This document shows, in pieces, positions 6,668 to 14,553 of a DNA stretch of 33,395 bases (the first letter of the stretch is position 1; each line of letters opens with the position of its first letter). A program made the translations under genes and the position numbers. The stretch lies in NCBI GenBank assembly GCA_012799725.1, contig JAAZKR010000081.1, forward strand, positions 1-33,395, given 5' to 3'. Below the pieces are notes generated by a model, which was not told the origin of the DNA, ran no database searches, and worked only from the letters and a program-made list of their open reading frames with translations. This stretch comes from Oligosphaeraceae bacterium. GTDB lineage: Bacteria > Verrucomicrobiota > Lentisphaeria > Oligosphaerales > Oligosphaeraceae.

Positions 6668-7315
6668 TTGGCAAAATCTCCAAAAAAACTAAACTCCACA
6701 CGCATCTTTGATCTGCTTGCTGCGCATATAGAGCCGGTTCCCGCATTAAATTACGAAAGCAATCTGGATTTATTGATAGCGGTGGTATTATCGGCGCAGA
6801 CTACGGACGTAGCGGTCAATAAAGTGACTGCCGAACTTTGGCAGCATTGCCGTCTGCCCGAGGATTACTTACGTTTGGGCGAGGCCAAATTGCAGGAAGC
6901 TTGCCGCAGCATAGGGCTTTTTCGCAATAAAGCCCGCGCCATTATCGGGCTTTGCCGCATGTTGCTGGAGGAATTTGACGGTCAAGTACCGTCTAGCCGT
7001 GAAGAGCTTATGCGATTGCCTGGCGTCGGGCGCAAGACTGCCAATGTAGTCTTGAATGTCGCTTTCGGTCTGCCGGTGATAGCGGTCGATACCCATGTTT
7101 TCAGGGTGTCCAATCGCGTTGGGCTGGCCAATGGTGAGACCCCTGAGCAGGTTGAAGAGCAACTCATGGCCATAGTCCCTGAAAAGCACTTGCAGCATGC
7201 ACATCACTACTTGGTTCTTCACGGCAGGCATTGTTGCACTGCCAGAGGCCCCAAGTGTGCACAGTGCGTAATCCGTAAAGAGTGCCGCCATGAAGATAAG
7301 AATCTGCCTGCATAA
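6668..7315 (+). CDS. nth: Endonuclease III (DNA glycosylase/AP lyase)
   Basis: This 215-residue protein is a full-length Nth for base excision repair of oxidised pyrimidines. The helix-hairpin-helix is L-P-G-V-G-R-K-T-A with catalytic K123, and the catalytic aspartate is D141 in AVDTHVFRV. Their 18-residue spacing equals that of E. coli K120 and D138. The C-terminal 4Fe-4S loop is C-x6-C-x2-C-x5-C (CTARGPKCAQC and on to KEC), with an extra cysteine just before it. The N-terminal LLIAVVLSAQTTD segment is also characteristic. The only reasonable start is the TTG at 6668: no in-frame ATG or GTG lies nearby upstream, and downstream methionines would remove the core. It is probably transcribed from its own promoter in the A+T-rich DNA just upstream. 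Confidence 0.97.
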   Translation: MAKSPKKLNSTRIFDLLAAHIEPVPALNYESNLDLLIAVVLSAQTTDVAVNKVTAELWQHCRLPEDYLRLGEAKLQEACRSIGLFRNKARAIIGLCRMLLEEFDGQVPSSREELMRLPGVGRKTANVVLNVAFGLPVIAVDTHVFRVSNRVGLANGETPEQVEEQLMAIVPEKHLQHAHHYLVLHGRHCCTARGPKCAQCVIRKECRHEDKNLPA

Positions 7316-7361
7316 AGATGATTTTCTCTCTCACTAGGAGTTACAACAGAAAGGAAGAAAA

Positions 7362-8246
7362 ATGCAAATCGGAGTAAGTTCCTACAGTTACAGCCGTCTG
7401 GTACATTCCGGAGAGCTGAAGCAAATCGAGGTCATTGCCAAAGCCAAAGAGATGGGCTTTGACGCCATCGAGTTTTCTACTATCGCAGTGCCTGAAGGCG
7501 AAAAACTGCCTGAATTTGCAGCTAAACTCAAGGCTGAAGCTGATAAAGTCGGCATCCCTATCGTCAATTATACCATAGGCGCAGATTTTCTTCGTGGCTC
7601 GAATGGCGACTTGCAGGCTGAAATCGACTGCGTCAAAAGCGAAGTTGATATTGCCAAAATTCTTGGCGTGCCCGGCATGCGGCATGATGCCGCCTCCGGT
7701 ATATTTCCGGCTGATTGGACTGCTCCCCGGAGCTTCCAAGCAGCTCTGCCGCGTATTGCTGAGGGCTGTCGCGCCGTTACTGAGTACGCTGCTGCCAAGG
7801 GCATACGCACCATGGTGGAAAACCATGGCTATTTCTGCCAGGACAGCATCAGGCTGGAGCAGCTGGTCAATCAAGTCAATCATCCCAATTTCGGCTTGCT
7901 TATAGACATAGGTAATTTTACTTGTGTTGACGATGATTCTGCCATTGCCGTCGGTCGTCTCAAGCAGCATGCTTTCCATTGTCATGCCAAAGACTTCCAT
8001 CTCAAGCCGGGCACTGAACCATGGCCGGGCAATGGCTGGAACCAATCCCGTGGCGGCAACTGGTGGCGCGGCGCTATTATCGGACATGGCAATATCCCGG
8101 TGATCCAGTGCATACGCATATTGGTGAAAAATGGCTATGACGGCTGCTTTTCAGTCGAGTTCGAGGGCATGGAAGACGTGCTTACCGGTATCAAGCACTG
8201 CCAGGAAAACCTGAGGCGTTTCGTGGATATGGCAAAGCAGGCTTAA
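7362..8246 (+). CDS. Sugar-phosphate isomerase/epimerase-like TIM barrel
   Basis: This 294-residue protein belongs to the xylose-isomerase-like / AP-endonuclease-2 TIM-barrel superfamily. The start (MQIGVSSYSYSRLV), the first-strand region MGFDAIEFS, and the metal-ligand positions fit: E153 in MVENHG, D182 in LLIDIGN, the H-C-H-A-K-D strand near residue 208, and E266 in FSVEFEG. Members isomerise or epimerise sugars, inosose or hydroxypyruvate using a divalent metal in the cytoplasm; the exact substrate is not readable. The ATG has AAAGGAAG just upstream. It follows nth by 46 bases and may be cotranscribed, though the two functions are unrelated. It could feed the same sugar pathway as the Gfo/Idh gene at 2884. 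Confidence 0.92.
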   Translation: MQIGVSSYSYSRLVHSGELKQIEVIAKAKEMGFDAIEFSTIAVPEGEKLPEFAAKLKAEADKVGIPIVNYTIGADFLRGSNGDLQAEIDCVKSEVDIAKILGVPGMRHDAASGIFPADWTAPRSFQAALPRIAEGCRAVTEYAAAKGIRTMVENHGYFCQDSIRLEQLVNQVNHPNFGLLIDIGNFTCVDDDSAIAVGRLKQHAFHCHAKDFHLKPGTEPWPGNGWNQSRGGNWWRGAIIGHGNIPVIQCIRILVKNGYDGCFSVEFEGMEDVLTGIKHCQENLRRFVDMAKQA

Positions 8247-8284
8247 AGGCATTAGGCACCGAAGCAAAGTTAAGCTTAAGCGAC

Positions 8285-8302
8285 GCTGCTTCTGGAAGCG
8301 GC
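8285..8302 (+). terminator. Hairpin downstream of the isomerase-like gene
   Basis: GCTGCTT (8285-8291), loop CTGG, AAGCGGC (8296-8302): seven pairs with one G-U. No T-run follows directly, so this is at best a factor-dependent or weak terminator. Confidence 0.3.
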
Positions 8303-8345
8303 GCAATATAGCTCCTGGCGTTTCCCTAAAAAAACATGCGCAACC

Positions 8346-10952
8346 ATGCAAATTAATCTGTCCAGATTGGAAATTGGCATTTACGCCCTGGTCTTTCTCT
8401 TGCTGCTTGGGCTGTGTCTCGTACCTAGAAGCGGTGCCGACAAAGGTGCCAAAGCGAAGACACGGCCTCCTTGCAGCCGCAAGCAGGCTGCTTTGTACAT
8501 ACGGGACTTGCAGGAGATTGCCCGTCGGGAAGAGCTGCGCCAATGGATGGATGACAGCCTTGCTTCACGTCAGGCGGCTTGGCTGCTTGCCAAGGCAAAT
8601 TATGCTCTGGCAAGCAGTAAACGCATAGGCGGCGGTGACCTTAAAAAGGAGGTCGCAGCACTCCTGCTGATAGAGGATAGCTGGAAAATGCTCATCAGAG
8701 CCGCCGCGCAAAGCCGGCTGGGCAGGCCGGATATAGAAGAGGAGAAGGGCGCACGCCTACGCGCCTTTCTCTCAGAGATAGACCAAAGCTTTCAGACTTA
8801 TTCCATATCGCTGCCAGCAGCCTATGACCCGGATGTGAAATGGCCACTGCTGGTTTCCATGCATGGACATGGCTGGTATGCACCTTTTCAAGGACATCCG
8901 GCACCTTCTTATAGAGGGGTGTTCTGCTTGTCTCCGCAGGGTCGTGGTGCTACTGACTACAAGGATATTGGCGAGCTGGATGTGCTGCAAGCTATAGCTG
9001 AAGTGCAAAAAGACTTCAATATAGACCCGAACCGAATCTACCTTAGCGGCAGCTCCATGGGCGGCACCGGCAGCTTCCACTTAGGCGTACACTATGCCGA
9101 CCGCTTCGCCGCCATATTCCCCATAGTGGGAAATGCTGATAATCGGGCCTGGGAGCAGCGCTGGGGCTGGAATAATCATTTCCCGGGGCGTAATACGGAG
9201 CTGCGCGGTTTTCTGCAAGAGTCGCATAACGCCAGAGCCTATGCCAAAAATCTTTTTAATCTGCCGGCCTATGTCGTGGCGGGGTCTGCCGATACCGTAG
9301 TGCCGCCGGAACATTCGCGCTTTGTGGTGCAGGAATTACGTCAAGCCGGCTATAATGTCGAATATAGGGAATATCCCGGTGTGGGACATGGCGGTTTCCC
9401 GGCTGAGGCGTTAAGCGCCGGAATGGCATGGACTTGTAGTTGGCAGCGCAACCCTTTTCCGGACAAGATTTTCTGGCGTTGTGCCCAACTTAAGCACGGC
9501 AAGGCCTATTGGATGCGTATGGAACAGTTCAGCAGGCCACTGGAATTTGCCCAATTCGAAGCCGAGTTCGTTAAAAAAAATCGCATAAAGATAAAAACGC
9601 AAAACCTAAGCTGCTTCTCGTTGCAATTTCCTAAATGCCTTTTTGATCATACCAAGCCGATTTTTCTGTATATCAACGATGAGCTCCTGCTTATGCCGCC
9701 AAATTATCATCGCGGCGAAAATGCCTGGCATAGGCTGCGCCACGACCATATACATGGCTGGGACTGGGAGAGCAGCCTGCCGGTGCCGGAGCTCTTCAAG
9801 GGCAGAAACCTGGAAGGCCCTATGCAAGAAATATTGCTAAGCCCATTTATGCTGGTGGTTGGTTCTAATTCACCTAATCCTGCCATGAATCAGGCCTGGC
9901 TGGAGGAAGCAAGATATTTCCAACGGGAATGGAAACGGCGTAATAACGTAACATGCCCGATGGTTATGGACAAGGATTTCAAACCGGAGATGATGGGCAA
10001 ACGTAACCTGTTGTTGTTCGGTGGGCCGGATGATAATAGCGTTAGTGCACTGTTTGCCGACAATCTGCCTATTGCTGAAATATTCGCGCCGTTGCGTCAC
10101 AGAGGACTGGATTTGGCCGCCCCGGATATAGGCTACCAGCTGCTCTACCCGGCAGGCGCTTTGGCGCCAAATCGAATGCTCTGCGTACTGGGGGCAAACG
10201 CACCCGAGGCAGCCTGGCAACAATGGGGCAGGTTCGGAAATTGGTTCAACTGGGGTGTATATGACTCGAAAAAATATTATGACTTCGCTATCTTTGATGC
10301 GCATTCCAGCAGCCCGGAAACTATGTTGCTGAATGGCTGGTTTGACTGCCATTGGAGTTTGGCGGACGCTGTCTTGCATTTCGGTGATCCAACACTGCGT
10401 GCTGACAGCGCTGCCTTTAAGTATCCGCGCTATGCTTCAGTGGACGAGGCAGTTCCCGCTGCTGTGCTCTATCTGGCCGAACTGAAACCTGGCGCCATAG
10501 ACCAAATGCGTGGCGCTCTTTTTGTGGGCGGCAGCTTCTATGGCGAAAATACCGGCGAATACGACCTGGGGATGCGAGCCCCGGCATGCATGGAGTATGA
10601 TTTGCAAGGCAGATACTATGGCTTTACAAGCGAAGCAGAATTGCATAATCCGTATGAAACGAAATTAGGCAATCTGCGGCGAAAAGGGGAAAAAGTGCGT
10701 TTCTCAGTCTTTGCGGACGGCAAAAAGGTGGCCGAAAGCATCTTGGATTGGGAAAAGCCTAAAGCCAGACTGACAGCAGTACTGCCAGGCGCAAAGAAAT
10801 TGCGCCTGGAATGTATGCCGGCCGGCGGGCCTTCCTGGCTGCATGCCGGCGCGGTCTGGAAAGCACCACAATTGCTGCCCAGCAAGGATACGCCAACAAC
10901 CGAACCGCTCTGCCGTATACTGGAAACCGAAAGCGGAAAACTACAAGAATAA
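8346..10952 (+). CDS. Membrane-anchored alpha/beta-hydrolase with an NPCBM-like C-terminal domain
   Basis: The protein has 868 residues. An N-terminal hydrophobic helix (about 8-27) is a signal anchor or uncleaved signal. A polar helical segment follows, and then an alpha/beta-hydrolase fold of the prolyl-oligopeptidase/esterase kind (about 165-365). The nucleophile elbow is G-S-S237-M-G (YLSGSSMGGTGSF), the acid D316 in AGSADTVVPP and the base H348 in GVGHGG, all in canonical order. A central region of about 300 residues is unassigned. The last 150 residues resemble an NPCBM carbohydrate-binding module (GALFVGGSFYG, VRFSVFADGKKVAES, and a late LHAGAVWKAPQL). I infer an extracytoplasmic esterase or peptidase acting on, or tethered to, a polysaccharide. 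No clear ribosome-binding site precedes the ATG. The substrate is unknown. Confidence 0.88.
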   Translation: MQINLSRLEIGIYALVFLLLLGLCLVPRSGADKGAKAKTRPPCSRKQAALYIRDLQEIARREELRQWMDDSLASRQAAWLLAKANYALASSKRIGGGDLKKEVAALLLIEDSWKMLIRAAAQSRLGRPDIEEEKGARLRAFLSEIDQSFQTYSISLPAAYDPDVKWPLLVSMHGHGWYAPFQGHPAPSYRGVFCLSPQGRGATDYKDIGELDVLQAIAEVQKDFNIDPNRIYLSGSSMGGTGSFHLGVHYADRFAAIFPIVGNADNRAWEQRWGWNNHFPGRNTELRGFLQESHNARAYAKNLFNLPAYVVAGSADTVVPPEHSRFVVQELRQAGYNVEYREYPGVGHGGFPAEALSAGMAWTCSWQRNPFPDKIFWRCAQLKHGKAYWMRMEQFSRPLEFAQFEAEFVKKNRIKIKTQNLSCFSLQFPKCLFDHTKPIFLYINDELLLMPPNYHRGENAWHRLRHDHIHGWDWESSLPVPELFKGRNLEGPMQEILLSPFMLVVGSNSPNPAMNQAWLEEARYFQREWKRRNNVTCPMVMDKDFKPEMMGKRNLLLFGGPDDNSVSALFADNLPIAEIFAPLRHRGLDLAAPDIGYQLLYPAGALAPNRMLCVLGANAPEAAWQQWGRFGNWFNWGVYDSKKYYDFAIFDAHSSSPETMLLNGWFDCHWSLADAVLHFGDPTLRADSAAFKYPRYASVDEAVPAAVLYLAELKPGAIDQMRGALFVGGSFYGENTGEYDLGMRAPACMEYDLQGRYYGFTSEAELHNPYETKLGNLRRKGEKVRFSVFADGKKVAESILDWEKPKARLTAVLPGAKKLRLECMPAGGPSWLHAGAVWKAPQLLPSKDTPTTEPLCRILETESGKLQE

Positions 10953-10999
10953 TTTGTCAAGAAACAATAAGCAGTAACTGCCGCACCGATCGCAGCGGC

Positions 11000-11035
11000 T
11001 GATCCACCCAGTCCACAGCGTCCACAATGTCCACA
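11000..11035. repeat. Four degenerate 9-base tandem units upstream of trpS
   Basis: TGATCCACC, CAGTCCACA, GCGTCCACA and ATGTCCACA lie head to tail, sharing the core TCCAC. It lies in the 184-base gap between the hydrolase and trpS. Such 7- to 9-base iterated intergenic repeats are scattered through many environmental bacterial genomes. Confidence 0.7.
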
Positions 11036-11136
11036 AAATTCTTCTGGTGAGCCTTCTCCCATTCTTCATCCGCCTCATCTTCCAGGCTATATATTAAGTG
11101 TTTTCCACTGTCTTTCTTTTGCTTCAGGAACCAGCC

Positions 11137-12108
11137 ATGTCTTCAAAGCGGGTCTTAACCGGTATACAGCCCTCCGGCATTCTACATTTAGGAAACTATT
11201 TCGGCACCATACGTCAGGCCATGCAGATGCAGGAAGAATATCAATGCTTCTACTTCATCGCCGACTATCACGCAATGACTTCATTGCCGGAGCCTGAGTT
11301 GCTGCGGCAGCGTAGCTTCAACGTAGCCCTGGATTTGCTCTCCTGCGGGCTGAACCCCGAAAAAACCGTTTTCTTCAGGCAATCCGATGTGCCAGAGGTA
11401 CAGGTTCTTACTTGGGTGCTCAGCTGTATCTGCCCGCTGGGGCTGCTGGAACGCTGCCATAGCTATAAGGATAAGGTGGCTCATGGGATGGAGGCCAACC
11501 ATGGGCTGCTGGCCTATCCAGTGCTTATGGCTGCCGACATACTGCTCTATGATTCACACTTGGTGCCGGTGGGCAAGGATCAGAAACAGCACCTCGAGGT
11601 CACCAGAGACTTGGCAATGCGCTTCAATAACCGCTATGGCGAAGGCCTGCTTACCATGCCGGAGGCCAAGATAATCGAAGAAGTCGCTGTAGTACCTGGA
11701 CTGGATGGACAAAAGATGTCCAAAAGCTATAATAATACCATAGAGATTTTCTCCGAAGGCAAAGCCGCCCGGCGCAAATTCATGAGCATAGTTACTGATT
11801 CCACCCCGCTGGAAGACCCCAAAGACCCAGATAGCTGCAATGTTTTTGCTCTCTACAAGCTCTTTGCCAGTGCCGAGGAACAGGAAAATATGCGCCAACG
11901 TTACAGAGCCGGCGGCTTGGGATACGGACATGCTAAACAGGAGCTTTTTGATAAATACATCGAGCATTTCCGGGAAATGCGGGAAAAGCGCAACAAGTTG
12001 CTGGAAAAACCCGGTCTGATCGAAGATATGCTTCAGGCTGGCGCCCAACGCGCCCGCAAAGTCGCCAGCCAAACCATGCAGCGTGTCATGAATGCCGTAG
12101 GACTGTAA
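11137..12108 (+). CDS. trpS: Tryptophanyl-tRNA synthetase
   Basis: This 323-residue class I aminoacyl-tRNA synthetase charges tRNA-Trp in the cytoplasm. The ATP site carries the HIGH-type motif H17-L-G-N and the K193-M-S-K-S loop. Family landmarks TGIQPSGILHLGNYFG, FYFIADYHAMT, PVLMAADILLYDSHLVPVG-type strand and PGLDGQKMSKSYNN are all present, and length is normal. I start it at the ATG at 11137, with AGGAA six bases upstream. A GTG 39 bases further upstream would add an unusual leader. The gap to the hydrolase holds TATATT at 11090-11095 as a possible -10, with a poor -35. I saw no T-box or attenuator. No trp biosynthesis gene lies nearby. Confidence 0.97.
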   Translation: MSSKRVLTGIQPSGILHLGNYFGTIRQAMQMQEEYQCFYFIADYHAMTSLPEPELLRQRSFNVALDLLSCGLNPEKTVFFRQSDVPEVQVLTWVLSCICPLGLLERCHSYKDKVAHGMEANHGLLAYPVLMAADILLYDSHLVPVGKDQKQHLEVTRDLAMRFNNRYGEGLLTMPEAKIIEEVAVVPGLDGQKMSKSYNNTIEIFSEGKAARRKFMSIVTDSTPLEDPKDPDSCNVFALYKLFASAEEQENMRQRYRAGGLGYGHAKQELFDKYIEHFREMREKRNKLLEKPGLIEDMLQAGAQRARKVASQTMQRVMNAVGL

Positions 12109-12207
12109 TAAACCCCACAGGCAACTTGCGAATAGGGCAGGGGCGGCAAGCACGGCTCATTTTTTGTAATGTGTCAGTCTTCTGTAGTTAATGCTTCTTC
12201 ATTTAAC

Positions 12208-12232
12208 CGCCAAGACGCCAGGAACGCCAAGG
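12208..12232. repeat. Iterated CGCCAAGA-type short repeat
   Basis: Three units run head to tail: CGCCAAGA, CGCCAGGAA and CGCCAAGG. This resembles a short iterated intergenic sequence found in many unrelated bacterial genomes, usually between genes. The following GGCGTGGCG could fold back on part of it. Confidence 0.65.
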
Positions 12233-12414
12233 CGACTTTACGGCGTGGCGTCGCCGACGTGGTTACAAAGCGTTAAAAGAAGAGTGTTGGCTCCATAGGC
12301 CCCATGTGTTGCCACGTTAAACCAATGCTTCAGAAATGCTGCATAAGACTGAGGCATTGCCATTTTTTCACTTTTTCTCCAGAAACTCTTGAAACCATGG
12401 CAAATCCGCGCAAC

Positions 12415-12445
12415 CTGCGGATAAAATGCGCCCGGAACCCTTTTT
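12415..12445 (+). repeat. Short dispersed element upstream of the MFS gene (copy B)
   Basis: CTGCGGATAAAATG, CG, CCCGGAACCC, TTTTT: nearly identical to 5041-5071. Its ATG at 12426 opens an in-frame N-terminal extension of the MFS gene, but because the element is repeated elsewhere as non-coding DNA I place the start downstream. The flanking ATCCGC/GCGGAT arms could form a 6-bp stem. Confidence 0.7.
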
Positions 12446-12497
12446 GGGTGGGGATACATGCCTTACTTTGCCGCCCTCTCTATCATCTACTTTTTCC

Positions 12498-13796
12498 ATG
12501 AGCCCTGCTGCTTCCAAACTCACTCCGGATCGCCGCCGTCAGGCTCGGCGTGATGCGACTTACTCTGCCCTTTTCGGTACGATTCCCACGCTCTTGCTTG
12601 ACAACAGCGCGGTAATTATTACTTATATTGCCTTGCTTGGCGGCGGCAATATGTTTTCGATGTTGTCCAGCAGCCTGATCAGCATCGCCAGTACACTCCT
12701 GCTTTTACCCATGGTTGGTTTTACTGAGAAGCTTGGACTCAAGGCTTCGGTACGAGTGGCCGGTTATTTAGGTTGTGCCACTTACATGCTGATGGCTGCT
12801 GCACCTTTCTTCGGCTCTTTTGCCAGTCCGCTGGTCATCATTGCCGCCTTTGCGTTCTGTCTCACAAATCCGCTCTATGTTAATGCCTGGTATCCTTTGC
12901 TGGATGGTTTTCTGCTGCCCCAGGAGCGCTCCCATTTCTTTGGGCAGATGCGTTTCCTATATCAGCTGCTCAGTTCTGCATTGTTCCTCTTGCTCGGATT
13001 GCTCATGGGCAAGAATCCGCCGCTGTGGTTCTTTCAGATCATCATAGTATTGGTTGCCATTAGTCTTTTGGGGCGCAGTCACTACATAGACCGTCTGCCA
13101 TTGACCAGCGACAAGCCCGTCAAATCACGCTATAACTTTAGGTCTGCTTTTAAGATAGCCATACGCAACGGCCCCTTGGTCGGCTTTTCGGTTTACGTCT
13201 GCTTTGTCAGCTTGGGCTATACCTCTATCATACCGTTGGTCTACATTTACATGAAAAGCCATTTGGAATTACCCCCCAATATGGTGGTAAGCATATCCAG
13301 TTTGACCATGATCGGCATCATGGTAGGCTATCTCTGTGCCAGCAGCTTGCAGCGCCTGTTAGGCACCAAATGGCTACAAATCCTTTGCCACCTTTGTTTT
13401 ATTGCAGTGAGCCTAGCCTGTTTTTGCTGCGGCAAAGAAAGCGGCAATGTCATTCTCAAGTTTGCGTTATTACTTATGATACAAGGCTTTGCAACAGCAT
13501 GCTTCGGTGTGTGTTTCTCCACCGAAACCTTGGCTTTGGCCAGCCCGGGCAATAAAACCATGGCCAGCGCATTCTGCAATACATATTCCAGTGCCGGACA
13601 TTCTGTCGGGCGCCTCGGTACCTCCTTGGTTCTAGGCAGTATGCTCCTGGCACCAAGTTGGCAATTGGGAACCCGCGTGGTCAGCAGCTTCCAGACCCTA
13701 TTTTTGATCTACGCAGTATGGCTTATATTCTGCCTGCTCCTGTTGGTGTTGCTGCCGGCCGTAGTGCCCGTGCATGAAGACTATTATCAACCTTGA
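12498..13796 (+). CDS. MFS-type transporter, substrate unknown
   Basis: This is a 432-residue polytopic inner-membrane protein. After a short basic cytoplasmic N-terminus (DRRRQARRDATYS) come hydrophobic helices consistent with about 10-12 membrane spans. A central polar loop (SHYIDRLPLTSDKPVKSRYNFRSAFK) divides two halves, as in the major facilitator superfamily. Conserved MFS loop residues are only weakly visible, and I see nothing that defines a substrate. I start it at the ATG at 12498 (MSPAASKL). The ATG at 12426 would add 24 residues, but they are encoded by a repeated intergenic element. Neither start has a good ribosome-binding site. The stop is followed by about 85 bases and then the intergenic repeat. 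Confidence 0.85.
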   Translation: MSPAASKLTPDRRRQARRDATYSALFGTIPTLLLDNSAVIITYIALLGGGNMFSMLSSSLISIASTLLLLPMVGFTEKLGLKASVRVAGYLGCATYMLMAAAPFFGSFASPLVIIAAFAFCLTNPLYVNAWYPLLDGFLLPQERSHFFGQMRFLYQLLSSALFLLLGLLMGKNPPLWFFQIIIVLVAISLLGRSHYIDRLPLTSDKPVKSRYNFRSAFKIAIRNGPLVGFSVYVCFVSLGYTSIIPLVYIYMKSHLELPPNMVVSISSLTMIGIMVGYLCASSLQRLLGTKWLQILCHLCFIAVSLACFCCGKESGNVILKFALLLMIQGFATACFGVCFSTETLALASPGNKTMASAFCNTYSSAGHSVGRLGTSLVLGSMLLAPSWQLGTRVVSSFQTLFLIYAVWLIFCLLLLVLLPAVVPVHEDYYQP

Positions 13797-13881
13797 TTGG
13801 TTTGCCATCTGTCATTTGTCAATCCCAAAAAAGCAGTCAAAGCTGAGCTTTAGTCCTAATGACTTTATTCTCAGAAAGTTG

Positions 13882-14048
13882 GGCGCCTTCCAGGCGCTGC
13901 CTCGGGTTCCCTCACTCTTCGGGTTCGGTCACCCAAGGTTATGCATGGTGCAGCCCTTGTCAGGGCTCAGGCGCCTTTTGGCCTCAGTCCGCATCTGAAG
14001 AGGCTCTGATTATCGGTCAAGGGGAAAAGTCAACTGTTTTTTTTAGGA
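13882..14048. repeat. Structured intergenic repeat (copy 3, most complete)
   Basis: The element begins with the hairpin GCGCC/GGCGC (13883-13897) and continues with CCTCGGGTTCCC. Next come a segment reading CACCCAAGGTTATGC and a perfect hairpin AGCCCT/AGGGCT (13952-13967, loop TGTC). It ends with the 80-base right half that matches bases 1-80. The layout of several small G+C-rich hairpins resembles intergenic repeat families seen in Bacteroidetes and PVC genomes. It contains no coding capacity I can support. Confidence 0.8.
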
Positions 14049-14257
14049 TCAAGGGCTGGCGGTTGGTGCAACTCTAATAAATCAGTCGGACCTGTCGGAG
14101 CCCAAGGCGCTAAAGCCCCATCTGTAGCTAGATTATTTGCTTGAGACACTACCAATAGCGCAAAGGCAACTTTAAAACCTTTTTTAACATGGTCAGAACA
14201 GGCCGTTTGTGTCTGAAAAAAACACGAAAAAACATCTGATATCCCCTCATTTTGCTC

Positions 14258-14285
14258 TTGCTTTTCATAATCAGCTGACTATAGT
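14258..14285 (+). promoter_or_regulatory. Candidate promoter of the giant gene
   Basis: TTGCTT (14258-14263), 16 bases, TATAGT (14280-14285). This is the same arrangement as upstream of the FmdB gene. It implies a leader of about 260 bases. A nearer alternative is TTGAAA at 14488-14493 with a poor TAAAAC at 14510-14515. Confidence 0.35.
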
Positions 14286-14402
14286 ATAGGGATTCGATCA
14301 CCCGAATAAGCAAGGGTGAATTGTCTTTACGTTCCGTGAAAAGTCGGCTTTCCCCCCGGTTTTCTAAAATTTGAGAAGGAAAAGCGGAGTTTTTGCCGCC
14401 AA

Positions 14403-14432
14403 ATGCCATTCTTGTCCTCGCATTTATGGCAT
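14403..14432 (+). promoter_or_regulatory. Stem-loop in the leader of the giant gene
   Basis: ATGCCAT (14403-14409) and ATGGCAT (14426-14432) form a perfect 7-bp stem with a 16-base loop, followed by GAATTTTGC. A second stem, CACCC with GGGTG, lies near 14299-14318. Between 14461 and 14478 is an imperfect palindrome (TGTCCGCA with TGCGACA). Together they suggest a structured leader or an operator. Confidence 0.35.
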
Positions 14433-14553
14433 GAATTTTGCTAAATAGAAATAATAAATATGTCCGCATTGTGCGACATTTTGGCTTTTGAAAAATAACA
14501 TGAATTACATAAAACAACAAGCAAACAAGAAACGAGAGCAAAGGGGTTCTTTC

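Larger units (their letters stand above)
12109..12497. other. 389-base non-coding stretch between trpS and the MFS gene
   Basis: It contains a T-run (CATTTTTTG) around 12160 with only a weak upstream stem (CTTGC/GCAAG), so terminator status is doubtful. It then holds the iterated CGCCAAGA-type repeat (12208-12232) and, at the right end, the dispersed element shared with 5041-5071. ATCCGC and GCGGAT arms flank seven bases just before that element. No gene was recognised. Confidence 0.6.
13797..14553. other. 757-base non-coding region between the MFS gene and the giant gene
   Basis: The first 85 bases carry only a tiny AAAGC/GCTTT hairpin. Bases 13882-14048 are the full intergenic repeat. From 14100 the sequence is A+T-rich and holds a promoter candidate (14258-14285), stem-loops in the probable leader, and the ribosome-binding site AAGGGG (14541-14546), seven bases before the ATG. 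A 130-codon open frame on the minus strand (14149-14541) lacks features of a real protein and overlaps the promoter region. Confidence 0.7.

Noticed and set aside
10616-11062. A 148-codon minus-strand open frame over the end of the hydrolase
   Set aside because: It mostly overlaps a well-supported gene, and its Cys/Gly-rich start (CGHCGRCGLGG) is just the translation of the 9-base tandem repeat.
12426-12497. N-terminal extension of the MFS gene from the ATG at 12426
   Set aside because: The extension is encoded by an element that recurs at 5041-5071 as non-coding DNA, and the residues (RPEPFLGGDTCLTLPPSLSS) do not look like a transporter N-terminus.
13774-14077. Small plus-strand open frames across the intergenic repeat
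   Set aside because: They run through the hairpin-rich repeat and would encode repeat-derived peptides; there is no ribosome-binding site.
14149-14541. A 130-codon minus-strand open frame upstream of the giant gene
   Set aside because: Its sequence is basic and low in recognisable features, it has no ribosome-binding site, and it covers the likely promoter and leader of the giant gene.
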